NCBI GenBank assembly: GCA_019454045.1
Contig: SKCR01031827.1
Location: forward strand, 1 to 64,000
Direction of reading: 5' to 3'
DNA from: Zanthoxylum bungeanum
Taxonomy: Eukaryota > Streptophyta > Magnoliopsida > Sapindales > Rutaceae
Length of the DNA stretch: 64,000 bases
Shown here: positions 48,874 through 60,125 of the stretch, one piece after another
Layout: every line of letters begins with the position of its first letter
How positions within the stretch are numbered: position 1 is the stretch's first letter
Made by a program: the position numbers and the translations under genes
The notes under the pieces: model-generated
Told to the model about the DNA's origin: nothing
Database searches by the model: none
What the model saw: the letters and a program-made list of their open reading frames with translations, nothing else

Positions 48874-49900
48874 ATCTGGAAGATCTCAAATCCAGGTACC
48901 ACAATCCCATAACTTCCACAGTTCAGGCTCCCCTTGATATCCTGAAGCTTTCACAAAACATTCCATCAGTTTCAGGCCTTTTTTCTTGACCTTCGGTTTT
49001 TCTTCATCAGATCTATACCCCAAACTTTCCGAGTGGTCTGTCCTCTGAAATCTGGCAACTTTGAACCTTCACCCGGTGCAAACTTCATTTTTTCATGACC
49101 TAGCCACCCTAGGATCCACCCATTCCTCAAAAGTAGCTGACACCTGAAACCTTGTGAAAGGTTGTATCTCCAAGGCAGCCACGGCATTATCTACCTCAGC
49201 CCGGATAGTAAAAACTTCTCCCTCATACGAGAACTTGATCATCTGATGCAAAGTGGAAGGCACGCCCCCAAGTTTGTGAACCAAGGCCTTCCCAACATAA
49301 GGCAAAAGTGGTTGGGATGTCTAGCACTGTGAACTCAACCTCATCTTCAATTGGCCCTACCTTGACCATAGCCACAAAAGTACCCTCACGCCCTTTTACT
49401 ATCATCATAAGCCTTGATAGTCATGCTGGAGGGGTCCAAGTCTGTTGCTTTCATACCCAATCTTGCCAGAATTTTCAACGGGCACACATTGATGGACGAA
49501 CAGTCATCCACCATTACACATGAAGTTCTCTTGCCCCTCACCTCGGCCCTGATAAATAGAGGCCTGTTATGATTTCTTTCTTCCGCCAGGAGTTCATCCT
49601 CAGAAAAAGATATCTGCAAAGCTTCTTTCTGAACTGACCCAACAAACATTGCAGGGTTGGCGTCTTCCGATACCACAATCTTGCTCAAGGCCTCAACCAT
49701 AGCCTGCTTATGCTCCTGAGATGCACATAACAGTTCCCAGATACTCACTTGTGCTCTAGTCTTCCTCAATCGCCTCAGCACTATATCCCCTTCAGTAATT
49801 TCTACAGTCTCAACCACTTCTCTACCATCTGTCAAAACTTCCTTACCCTTCGCCGCCACATCATTGTAAAAACGACCACTGCACGTCATTCCCCTTACTT
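48874..49900 (-). pseudogene. Element B protease region
   Basis: Minus strand, several short frames. VMVDDCSSINVCPLKILA (in the frame 49386-50333) is the expected retropepsin active-site block, with Cys where Tat relatives usually have Gly after the catalytic Asp pair. FTVLDIPTTF (49223-49408) matches the downstream protease strand. KALVHKLGGVPSTLHQMIKF (49093-49305) follows. This ~1-kb segment is missing from element A. Confidence 0.72.
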
Positions 49901-51278
49901 CTTCCTCGTCACTGCTAGAGAAATCAAGCCAAAAGTTTTTCCCCTGCTCAGTCTCATCTTCACTAGTACTATCCCAGATTCCCAGGCAAAAGGCTTGATG
50001 GTGAAAGGATTTTAGGACAAGGTCTTCTGGGAGGCCAGAATTGATCATATAGGCTGGTGGTGGTACGGCACGGTAATTGGGTAAGGGGTTTCTGTGTGTG
50101 TCAGGCTGTTGTGTTTCTGGGTCAGGTATTTTTTTGGAGTCTATCAGGTCTTGGATTTCATGGCGGAGTCGGGCACAATTGTCAGTGTCATGGCCCTTTT
50201 GTTGGTGAAAGTGACAGTAAAGGCTTAGGTTATAATGTGATGGTAGGGGATTGGGTAATTGTTTGGCTTCCAAGGGTTTTAAAAGCCCTTGGCTCTTCAG
50301 TTTCTCTAGCACCTTGGACAGGGGGCTTCCCAAGTTGGAAAACTGCCAGTTCGGATAGCGGCAATCTCAGCCAGAAACGGGCTTGTTCCGATGTTCCCCA
50401 ATGGGCCTTCTGTTCAGACCATAAAATTTTCTATTCTCGGCCCCTCTTCTTCCTCAATATCCATGACAGTTTCCATCAACTGCCGAAAGTCTGCAATCAT
50501 GGAGGTCATCCTCCTCAACTTGCTGTAAATGGAGGGCTGGTGCCCTTGATAATCATCTTAATCTGATCCTTCTCTGAGGGCCTAGTCTGCATTTTCAATA
50601 TCTGACCCCTCCACCGGTCCACATACTCCTTAAAACTCTCCTCCGCTTTCTGCTTAACATTCTCCAGATCACGGAGTGACAGATCGATCTCTAAGTCAGT
50701 GACATACTGCTTCAGGAAAGCATCGGCCAACTCCCTCCAATCTTCCTTCACTTTCTCTCTAAACTGTGGTACCATACCACGGGAGCTCCTTCAAGCGACA
50801 TTCCAAATATTTTCTGCACTTGGCGCTGAGATAAGCCAACTGAACTCATGACTGATACAAACTGTCGGAGATGCACCCTCGGATCCCCATTTCCGTTAAA
50901 CTTAGCCATATCATGCATCTTGAACTGTGCCGGCAACTGTTCCTCGAAAGTCAGTGTGTCATAATCCAGCAAATCCTCATTCTTACCCCTCATCTTGCGG
51001 GTAACCGACTCAACCTGATCCCGAAGTTTCTGTAACTCTGCCTGAGACCCAGATATTCTACCTGCTGCATACTTTGCCATTTCATCATCAAAAGCGGGGG
51101 TATCATCCCCCAATCTGTTCGGAGATTCCTCTTGCCTCACATCCCCAGAATTAACCCTGGCACGAGACCCAGCTATACCAGCCATAGCAGTAGTCAAAGC
51201 TTGCAACTGTTCAGTGATCTTGGCGAGACCGTTCTCTAACTGATCCATACGGGACACCTCATTATCGGATTCACTCAT
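49901..51278 (-). pseudogene. Element B gag (frameshifted)
   Basis: Probable start ATG 51276-51278 (MSESDNEVSRMDQLENG). An upstream in-frame MSKKDN at 51347 is an alternative; in element A a TGA separates the two. A coiled-coil-like N-terminus is followed by the retrotransposon gag domain (MAKFNGNGDPRVHLRQFVSV, GMSLEGAPVVWYHSLE; after a frameshift near 50760, DWRELADAFLKQYVTDLEID and SFKEYVDRWRG). Another break lies near 50330-50520. A zinc-knuckle-like CHFHQQKGHDTDNCARL sits in the 49386-50333 frame. Confidence 0.88.
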
Positions 51279-52421
51279 ACTTGTTCTTTTAGTGAGTCTT
51301 GTCCCTTCTCTAACCCAAACGGTATCTATGTTGTCTTTTTTAGACATAGACGGTGTTAACATGATATATGTAAGCATGAGGTGCATGAGATGCATGTAAC
51401 ATATATAACATATTAAATCAATTAAATTTTCAAACAAATCGGCCCGTTACCATTTTAGAATCTTTCGGGCAAATTGTCATAGGAGTGAACTCATCCCAGT
51501 TTAAATGGCCCAACAAGTTCACATCTTATGACAAGGAGCCCAACTAAATCCAAATGGTAATGTTCCGAACACAAGCACAAATTGGCCCATCAACACTTAG
51601 ACGCCTTTGGCCCAATAGTCATGAATACGTTCTTGTCCTAGTTTAAATGGCCCAACAAGCCCATATCCATGACAAATGGTCCAAATGGATCCAAACGACG
51701 ATGTTCCCAACCACAAGCATTGAAGAAAGATGATGCAAACATAACGTAATAATTTCTACATAATGGCCCATCAACATTTCAGAAGCTTTGGACCTAATAG
51801 TCATAAGGTACGAACTCGCCCCAGTTTAAATGGCCCAGCAAGTCCGCATTTCTGACAATAGTCCAACTGCATCCAAATGAGGATGGTCCACAAGCACATA
51901 TTCAAGGAAATAATTGTTACTTTAGCCAACCCGGTCTATGGGGGGTTAGCAAGAGTATAGGAAAAGGCTCTCACCGGCGAAGGATGGCCCACAACTAGGT
52001 CTCCCCACTCAAGGGTTCGAGCAACCAAGTGAGCGCACCCTTTTTTATACACTAAGGTATGTGCCAATGAGCTATGGTGTGTGACGGACTGTCAAATGGA
52101 TTTCCCGTTGTAGATTCCCCAGAGGGAAGGTGGAGCGAGGATCACTTAAATACCCAAGCCTCTTAGGCTCTTATCGCTTGGTGTCAGGAATAAACAACGA
52201 GTCCTCCAAATTAGTCCATCACAATAGGCTACGGGTAGATGGCTATCTAGGTGTCTTCACAGCTTTTCCTTCTAGAAAGGTTGTGAATGAAGGAAGACAC
52301 CAAACCATTACCTAGCCTCAAAATGCCTTTGATTAAACCCTCACTTTATCCACTATAGACACGGTCAATTAAAACATAAATCCAAACATCACAAGACAAT
52401 ATTTCGGGGCCGATTCTCTAT
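51279..52421 (-). other. Leader of element B
   Basis: No gene. Three spaced copies of 'agtttaaatggcccaacaag' occur near 51500, 51640 and 51822. 51935-52045 contains 'gggttcgagcaacc', which looks like a tRNA B box but has no acceptor stem. 87-94% of words recur in 61483-62628 by eye. Confidence 0.7.
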
Positions 52422-52438
52422 CCCCAGTGGAGTCGCCA
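52422..52438 (-). other. Primer-binding site of element B
   Basis: TGGCGACTCCACTGGGG on the minus strand, three bases inside the LTR edge. It is similar to the tRNA-Arg-type site reported for Ogre-like elements. Confidence 0.75.
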
Positions 52439-52441
52439 GAC

Positions 52442-55410
52442 TGTGGGAACACAAGAATCTGGGCGACGCATGCTGTCCCGGGCTTGCGGCCCGATCGGGA
52501 GTACGGAGAAGCCACGGGGGACTAAACCGGAGAGTAATGGAGTCGCCACCCGGTGTGAACCGGGAAAATGAGATTTAAGGCCGCACTCACCCCTCGCAAG
52601 GGAAGACCTCAAACCGTTGGGTTCGGAATGGTCCCTTACTCATGCCACTTGTGATGAAAGGATTTATGTAATAATTTAATTAGGCTTAAGTAGCACTTAT
52701 TTCCAAGAGTATCATGCTTCTAAATTCACATGTACAAAATGAAACTTACACATACATTTCACATCTAAGATTGCATGCTTGAAAATACCTCAAAGTAACA
52801 AAGAACATACAACTTCATTTAGCATATCATGTTCACGGAAAACACAAGCATACATACTAACCATACAAGCATACATGTTAGCACTTTTCCAAGTGATACG
52901 TGGAATTGTATCCCAAGTACAGACCGCACTACCGTCCATTCGGAATCGGCTATGGAATTTATGTCTGGGTTTCCATCCGATATACCACAAGAAATAATAC
53001 TCCGAAGTCATCATGACATAGGTATATAAATCGTAATGTGTTAAATCAAGACTAAGGCAGATGACGCAACTAATGGAATAAACATGCTTTTCATTACGAT
53101 GTGCACAAAGATAAGAATGACTATATGGGGTTTCATAAAAAAATAACCTAAGAAACAATTATACATGGCATGTGATAAATATGTCTCAGTTCAGTGTGTT
53201 CGCGTTCATGTTGCGTTCGTAAACGCGTTCGAACGGTAAACAGAAGGTTCGCGTTCGTATGGCGTTTGATAACGCGTTCGAACAGAACCAGACCTGATGC
53301 ATGATAAGACTAAGAAAGTGCGTGTACGTTCACGTAGCGTTCAAGAACGCGTTCGAACGGTAAACAGAAGGTTCACGTTCGTGTAGCGTTCAAGAACGCG
53401 TTCGAACGGAACCAGACCTGATGCATGATGAGACTAAGGAAGTGTGTGTGCGTTCGCGTAGCGTTTGAAAATGCGTTCGACGGTAAACAGTGCGGCAAAG
53501 CATCGTGGTAGAGGGCTTTAACCCCTCCCCATAGGGGATCTTTCATTCCACTTACTAAGCCCATGCGCTCGATTGAATCATGCATACATAGAATTAAAAG
53601 TAATAATATCAAACTTAGCATGCCCGATTGAACGTATCTTACATTCAAACGAACACACATCGACCGGCGCGACAAAGCATTGTGGTAAAGGGCTTTAACC
53701 CCTCCCCGTAGGGGATCTTTCATTCCACTTACTAAGCCCATGCGCTCGATTGAATCATGCATACATAGAATTGAAAGCAATAATATCAAACTAGTATGCC
53801 CGATTGAACGTGTCTTGCATTCAACCGAACACACATTCAACCGGCGCGGCGAAGTATCGTGGTAAAGGGATTTAACCCTTCCACATAGGGGATCTTTTAT
53901 TCCACTTACTAAGCCCATGCGCTCGATTGAATCATGCATACATAAGCAACATGCAGAATTCGAGTGACGAAAAATAAATAAATAAATCAAAGCAACATGA
54001 AACAAGAGATGGTGTCGTTTACTCAAGTGGTACGTGGAGTTGTATCCCAAGTACAGACCGCACTACCGTCCATTCGGATTCGGCTACGGAATTTACGTCT
54101 GGGTTTCCATTCTATATACCACGAGAGACGACACTCTTTATTCATCCAATACCCACAACACACATCATACACAACAAGATTCAACAAATAAGTAAAATAC
54201 ATCAAAATAAATAACAAAAATCACATAAAGATGAGTGTGAAAAGTACCCTCAGGTCTAACCTTTAAGCCGTCTCTCGGACTTGCGTTTCATGAAGATCGG
54301 AAGGGGTAAAGCTCCGCAACTTTTCTGGTTCACTGGTTTTCCTTTTCCTTCGTTGTTTTACCGCTCAAGCTACTATTTCAACTCCGTTTTGCTGCTGTTT
54401 CCTTGTGGTTTTTCTGCCGTTTCCTCTGTAATTTCTACTTACTGTTTCAGGTCTTATTTTTGGTGTTTTAGGCTACTGTTTTTGACGTAGTTTACCGCTG
54501 TTTTAAGGTGATTTTGGGCTACTGTGTTTGGTGTGATTTTCGGTGATGTATGGAGGTTTATGGGACTGGTTTTCGGTGGTGATTAGGGGTTGTTTTGGTG
54601 GTTGTATGGGGTGTGAATGGCTACTATATTTTCAGTGATGTGAGGGTAAGGATGAAGGGAATGATTTGCTATCTTTCTTTTGATTGGCGTGTGATGTCTT
54701 AAGGTTTCTTGCTGTGACTTGCGTGTGTGAGTAGTGTATGAGCTAGACGAGTGCATGTCTTGGTGAGGGGTTGTTTATATAGAGAAGGGCTAGGGCTTCA
54801 CCTTGTCTCACAAGGAAGGGATTTGGCATTAAGAGCAAGGATTTGATTTGGTATTGAGCAAGGAAAGTCAAAGATTGAGGGGGGAAAAATCTTGGCTAGA
54901 TTAGGAATGCAAAATATTTAATTTGTTATGATTGATTTTAATTAGGCATGACATCTTTTTAATTTAGTATGTGATTTGTTTAATTAGGAAGTTAATATAT
55001 TTGATTTATCTTATTAGGTATGATTATATTTTATGTTTTATTTAATTGGTAAATGGTTTAAATATTTTATTTAATATTTAATGTTTAATTTAATTAAATT
55101 GGGATGTGTTTTATGGGCTTTGGGGGGCTAATTGGGCTGGGGTCCGAGGCTAGCAGCAAAACCAGAAATACCGACTCCATTCGAACGCCCATTAGAACGC
55201 GGCACGAATGTCCGCAATCTGCCTGACGTTCGAACGAAGTAACGAACGCAGCACTAACGAAGACAGTGAACTTGTGAAATGAACTTGATGACGTACTTAT
55301 TCTGAATTTACCCTTCTGACCTCTGTTTCCCACAATATCCTTAGTTAAAAAGGTAGTGCCTCCAACTGAGACTCATCATCGGTTTCACATGCGAAAATGC
55401 AATGCCTACA
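52442..55410 (-). repeat. LTR2, shared (5' LTR of B and 3' LTR of A)
   Basis: 2969 bases. Its left edge abuts B's primer site and its right edge (through the captured fragment to 55951) abuts A's polypurine tract and 3' region. It contains two copies of the 52900-52990 block (second at 54040-54125) flanking ~1 kb of tandem repeats. A deletion at about 53487 fuses the two repeat arrays. Confidence 0.9.
54773..54781 (-). promoter_or_regulatory. Putative LTR2 TATA box
   Basis: TATATAAAC on the minus strand, equivalent to 35325-35333. Confidence 0.5.
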
Positions 55411-55951
55411 CTCACCATCAAAAGCCCATAGCAAATCTAGAGCCCGCTCTAATATCCACACATCAAAATAATATAGAGTTGCAGCCCACTTTATTAGATC
55501 AAACAATTGGGCTTCACAGTTTCTATTACAAAACCAATTATCTTAGTGCTTTATATTAAAACTTGTATCACAATTAATATAAGCCCATAATTAGAATAAA
55601 ATATTCTAACATTCTCCCACTTGGGCGATATCAATTGTGGATGTTTTAATGCTAAGAAAACTTTATGGATCCAATATTGGTTCAGAAACAACTCTAGTAA
55701 ACCATTCCGTGCAATAAGATCGTAGATATAGAATCATGGCGGTACAAACGTCCGCAATCTGCCTGACGTTCGAACGATGTAACGAACGCAGCACTAACAA
55801 AGACAGTGAACTTGTGAAATGAACTTGATGACGTACTTATTCTGAATTTCCCCTTCCGACCTCCGTTTCCCACAATATCCTTAGCTAAAAAGGTAGTGCC
55901 TCCAACTGAGACTCATCATCGGGTTTCACATACGAAAATGAAATGCCTACA
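55411..55951 (-). repeat. Captured copia fragment plus duplicated Tat LTR start (element A)
   Basis: Same composition as 35963-36502: a copia LTR start and polypurine tract (near 55600-55625) followed by a second copy of the Tat LTR start ending CCTACA at 55951. Confidence 0.8.
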
Positions 55952-56655
55952 GTCACCCCCACTTTGATGGGACTTGTGCAGTGTGTGACTTTGAACAATC
56001 CTATCAAAGTTATGCAATGCATTTTCACTTACCTGGCTCGACTGCTGCCTCGGGCTGAGTTGGTACTGCAGCGGACCTCGATCCTGGGACGCATCCCGAT
56101 AACTGAAACCGATAACGGGGGCACCTCGACCCTGGGCACCTCGACCCAACACCGCTGACTATAGGGGCCTCGCCCTCCAACTGATGATGTAGTAGTTACC
56201 TCGACCCTGGGCACCTCGACCCAACACCGCTGACTATAGGGACCTCGCCCTCAAACTGATGATGTAGTGGGTACCTCGACCCTGGACACCTTGACCCGGA
56301 ACTACAACTGACAACGGGGGCACCTCGACCCTGGGCACCTCGACCCAACACCGCTGACTATAGGGACCTCGCCCTCGAACTGATGATGTGTCTCCATACC
56401 CGGAGATGACATGATATAGGCCTCGCCCCCAAGCTGATATGGGCCTCGCCCCTTGGGACTCATCCAAAAAACTGAAATTGCGTTGATGCTGCTTGGCTCA
56501 TTTCTGTCGCTTTCTCCTTTCTTCGAACCTGGGAACACAAAACAGAAACAAACACGAAGAGAATGCAATGTTACGTGTATGCATGAATGATTTTCTTATT
56601 CCGTTGGGTTAGGTCTTCTGCTAATTCCCGTGGTAACTGCTCGGTCTTCTCCCCC
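55952..56655 (-). repeat. 3' untranslated region of element A with tandem repeats
   Basis: Tandem units like 36600-37000 but in a different copy arrangement (CCAACACCGCT near 56146, 56220 and 56344; spacings about 74 and 124), showing expansion or contraction between copies. The 88-codon minus frame 56302-56568 parallels that in B. Confidence 0.8.
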
Positions 56656-58566
56656 TCAGGCAAAGTATTGCTTCAATCTATCTACGTTGATCGGCTCGGT
56701 GAACACGTTTCCTTCCAAGTCTGATAGCTTCACTGCTCCATTTCCCATTACCTTCTGCACTATGTAAGGTCCTTCCCAGTTTGGTCTGAATTTTCCTCTC
56801 GGATCTGTCGTCGACGGCCTCGACTGCTTAAGTACCAAATCACCCTTTCTGATCTTGGTAGGACGCACTTTCTTGTTGAATGATCGGGCTAGTCTCTTCT
56901 GATACAACTGCATGTGGTACAAAGACTCCGTTCTCTTCTCATCCAATAGTGCTAACTGATCAAACCTCTGTGCGGCCCAATCCTGTTCCTGTAATTCTGC
57001 CTCTGTTAATACCCTCAAAGACTGTATTTCCACTTCTACCGGTAATAGTGCTTCCATTCCATAGACCAAAGAGTAAGGTGTGGCCCATGTTGCTGTTCTT
57101 ACTGATGTTCTGTACCCCCACAAAGCATACGGTAATTTCTCGGCCCAATCTCTGCAGTTTTCTGTCATCTTGGCTAGGATCGTTTTTATAGTCTTATTGG
57201 CTGCCTCAACTGCCCCATTTGCCTGCGGCCTGTACGGTGATGACTTGTGGTGGCCTATCTCATACCTCTGTAACATTGCCTTCGTCTCTCCTTGAAACTG
57301 GACCCCGTTGTCTGTCACTACATGATGCGGCATACCATACCGACAAACGAGGTTCCGAGCTATAAACTTTGCCATCTGCTTTGCTGTAACATTACGGAAT
57401 GATTCGGCTTCCACCCATTTCGAGAAGTAATCTACTACCACTACTATAAAGCGATGCCCATTTGATGCATTCGGTCGAATTTCCCCAATCATATCAATCC
57501 CCCATGCTGAGAAAGGCCACGGCTCTGAAAACCCGTGCAACTCTGTGTGCGGTAAGTGATTCAAATTACCATGTGCTTGACAGTCATGACAGTGCTTCAC
57601 CATCTTTGCGCAATCTTTTTCCATGGTCGACCAATAAAAACCTTGTCTCACTATCTTGCTGGATAGATTCAACCCGTTCATGTGCGGACCACATATCCCG
57701 GCGTGTATTTCTTCCATTACATGCTGAGCTTCTTCTTTTCTCAAACACTTCAGCTGAATACCATTTGCCTGCCTCTTGTACAGTTCCCCTTTCAAAATCA
57801 CATACTGGGAAGCTAACTTCTGAATGGCTATTCTGTCTTTTCTGCCTGCCCCTTCCGGGAGTTCACCATGTTCCAGATACCTCCGAATGTCATAATACCA
57901 AGGTTTACCGTCGTCGACCTCAACCTCCAGAATTCTTTCCATTTCATAAACAGGTTGGCTTGCTGTTGTCAGTATCAACGGTCTCATCACTAACTTTTCT
58001 GGATTTTCCCAAGTCGCTGCAAGTGTAGCCAATGCATCTGCCATCTGATTCTCTTCTCTCGGTAAGTGCTGAAACTTACACTCGGGGATAACCTGTGCCA
58101 ACTTTCTGAGGTGAAAAAGGTAAGGTTTCAACCGTTCTTCTTTCAATTCCCATTCTCCTCGCATCTGCTGGACTACCAACATAGAATCTCCGTAGACTTC
58201 CACACTCCCGGCCTTCAAGGCTATCAATGCTGTCAAACCAAAAGCACATGCCTCATACTCGACCATGTTATTAGTCACTCTGAATGTCAACCTCTTAGCC
58301 AAAGGCAAAGTCTCTCCCTCGGGGGTTACTATCACGATCCCGATTCCGGCTCCCTTGTAATTCACTGCTCCGTCAAAGTACATCTTCCATCTCTGAACTG
58401 TTATTGCTTGGATCTCTTCATCTGGAAATTCAAACTTATACTGATCCCCCTCAACGGGTTGCATTGCCAGAAACTCTACTACTGCTCGCCCTTTGATCAC
58501 TTTGGAAGTGAGATACTCAATGTCAAACACTGTCAACAATACCAACCATCTGCCCAATTTTCCCAC
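56656..58566 (-). CDS. Element A second RNase H plus integrase (636 codons, open)
   Basis: Minus strand. The first Met is not the natural start: the frame is bounded upstream by TAA (58569-58571) where element B has TCA. Residues ~60-200: archaeal-type RNase H (YFDGAVNYKGAGIGIVI with Asp65; MVEYEACAFGL; VYGDSMLVVQQ; REENQMADALATLA). Then the integrase HHCC finger (EIHAGICGPHMNG, HCHDCQAHGN), DDE core (WGIDMIGEIRPN; VTDNGVQFQGE; SPYRPQANGAVEAANK) and C-terminal domain (NKKVRPTKIRKGDLVL, KFRPNWEGPYIV). All three catalytic acidic residues are present. It is the longest intact Tat frame in the window. Confidence 0.92.
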   Translation of the reverse strand: MGKLGRWLVLLTVFDIEYLTSKVIKGRAVVEFLAMQPVEGDQYKFEFPDEEIQAITVQRWKMYFDGAVNYKGAGIGIVIVTPEGETLPLAKRLTFRVTNNMVEYEACAFGLTALIALKAGSVEVYGDSMLVVQQMRGEWELKEERLKPYLFHLRKLAQVIPECKFQHLPREENQMADALATLAATWENPEKLVMRPLILTTASQPVYEMERILEVEVDDGKPWYYDIRRYLEHGELPEGAGRKDRIAIQKLASQYVILKGELYKRQANGIQLKCLRKEEAQHVMEEIHAGICGPHMNGLNLSSKIVRQGFYWSTMEKDCAKMVKHCHDCQAHGNLNHLPHTELHGFSEPWPFSAWGIDMIGEIRPNASNGHRFIVVVVDYFSKWVEAESFRNVTAKQMAKFIARNLVCRYGMPHHVVTDNGVQFQGETKAMLQRYEIGHHKSSPYRPQANGAVEAANKTIKTILAKMTENCRDWAEKLPYALWGYRTSVRTATWATPYSLVYGMEALLPVEVEIQSLRVLTEAELQEQDWAAQRFDQLALLDEKRTESLYHMQLYQKRLARSFNKKVRPTKIRKGDLVLKQSRPSTTDPRGKFRPNWEGPYIVQKVMGNGAVKLSDLEGNVFTEPINVDRLKQYFA

Positions 58567-58569
58567 TAG

Positions 58570-60125
58570 TTAAGGCACCGAATGAAGATATTTCAGAGGA
58601 TTTTCCTTTGCCACTACCTGGATCTTGTAAGACTGGAAGTAATGCCGCAATTTTCTGGAAGCCCATACCACTGCAAGACAGATCTTCTCAACTTCTTGAT
58701 ACCGAGCTTCATATGGAAGCATCTTCTTACCCAGATAGTAAACTGCATGTTCTACCCCTGTCTCATCTGCCTGTACCATCATTGCCCCCAGTGCTTCTGA
58801 TTCTATAGCCAAATACAATATCAAAGGTCTGCCCGGTCTCAGAGGTTTCAATACATGAGGCTTTACCAAGTACTCTCTGATCTTGTCGAAGGCTGTCTGA
58901 CACTGTTCATTCCATCTCACTGGCTGATCTTTTCTCAACAGTTTGAAGATTGGCTCACATACTGATGCCAACTTGGCAATGAACCGACTGATGTACTTAA
59001 TCTTCCCCAAGAATGCTCTGACTTCTTTTTCTGTCTTTGGTGCAGGCATTTCTGTGATTGCCTTGATCTTTTCGGAGTCTACCTCTATTCCGCCCATTCC
59101 CACTGTATGACCAAGCAATTTCCCTGATGTCACCCCAAACACACATTTCTTGGGATTAAGCCGCATGTTGTATCTGTCAACTCTCTGAATGAACCTTTCC
59201 AGTGCTTCAATATGCCCAACCCTTGTCTCTGATTTCACCATCATGTCATCCACATACACCTCAATCTCTTTGTGCATCAAGTCATGGAATAATGTAGTGG
59301 CCATCCGCTGATAGGTAGCCCCCGCATTCTTAAGCCCAAGTAACAATAAGTACCCCACTCAGTAACAAATGCAGTCTTATGTTTGTCTTCCTCAGCAATG
59401 AGAACCTGATTGTAACTTGAAAACCCATCTGCAAATGAATACATAGCAGATAAAGCTGCACTATCAACCAGAACATCTATATGCGGCAGAGGAAAATCAT
59501 CTTTCGGACAAGCCTTGTTGAGATCTCTATAGTCCACACAAATTCTGACCTTCCCGTCTTTCTTTGGCACCGGTACTATATTAGCCAACCATTCAGGATA
59601 CTTTACTACTTCCAGAAACCCCACATCTATCTGTTTCTTAACCTCCTCTCTGACTTTCTCAGCCCATTCTGGTCTCATCCGTCGGAGTTTCTGTTTTACT
59701 GGCCTCATATTCGGATAAGTTGGTATTGTGTGTTGGGCAATGTTTCTGTCTACCCCGGGCATGTCCTCGTAGGACCAAGCAAACACTTTGGCATATCTGA
59801 CCAACACTGCTTCTAGTTTTGTCCTCTCTTCAGAGGTAACTTCACTTGCAATCAGAATTTCCTTGGGGTTCTCAAGCGTGCCCAAGTTAAATACAGTAGT
59901 TCTGGCCGAACTGATATCAAATATGCTTGATTCGTGCAGAGTAAATGGAAATGACTCAGGCAAGTAAGCAAAAGAAATGTCTTTATTATTGAATAATGCG
60001 GAAGTACATTCAAACAAATCAGGAAGGTAAATGTCTTCATCATCTATAGACACTTCTTCCTCTGTAATCAGGTCTTCCTCAGGCTTTTCATCCTCTCCCA
60101 GTGTCAGGCTCTCCAACTTCATCAA
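58570..60125 (-). pseudogene. Element A reverse transcriptase and RNase H
   Basis: Minus strand, two frames. 59277-60125 starts in a charged spacer (LGEDEKPEEDLITEEEVSID), then the RT start (WLANIVPVPKKDGKVRICVD, LPHIDVLVDSAALSAM). 58570-59358 has YVDDMMVKSETR (YVDD ~59245-59256), FLGKIKYISRFIAKLASV and RNase H to HYFQSYKIQVVAKENPL. A ~13-base deletion near 59339 (compare 48010-48030 in B) shifts the frame between fingers and palm, and TAA at 58569-58571 ends the second part. Upstream, the protease segment is gone. Confidence 0.9.

Larger units (their letters stand above)
33139..55951 (-). mobile_element. Tat-lineage Ty3/gypsy element B (with nested copia)
   Basis: Minus strand. Right to left: LTR2 (5'), PBS, leader, gag, protease, RT-RNase H, second RNase H, integrase, 3' untranslated region with tandem repeats, LTR1 (3'). 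The domain order RT-RNase H-integrase is Ty3/gypsy. The additional archaeal-type RNase H domain after RNase H marks the Tat (Ogre/Retand/TatI-III) group. An 8.1-kb copia insertion at 37847-45946 splits integrase. Many frameshifts make it inactive. LTR2 is shared with element A. Confidence 0.9.

Noticed and set aside
51935..52045. tRNA-like B box 'gggttcgagcaacc' (also 62145-62250)
   Set aside because: No acceptor stem, D-arm or anticodon arm pairing could be found; it is part of the Tat leader.
57462..58028. 188-codon plus-strand frame (with 46137-46718 and 50057-50566 as similar cases)
   Set aside because: Antisense shadows of the Tat integrase or gag; no domain or codon signal of their own.
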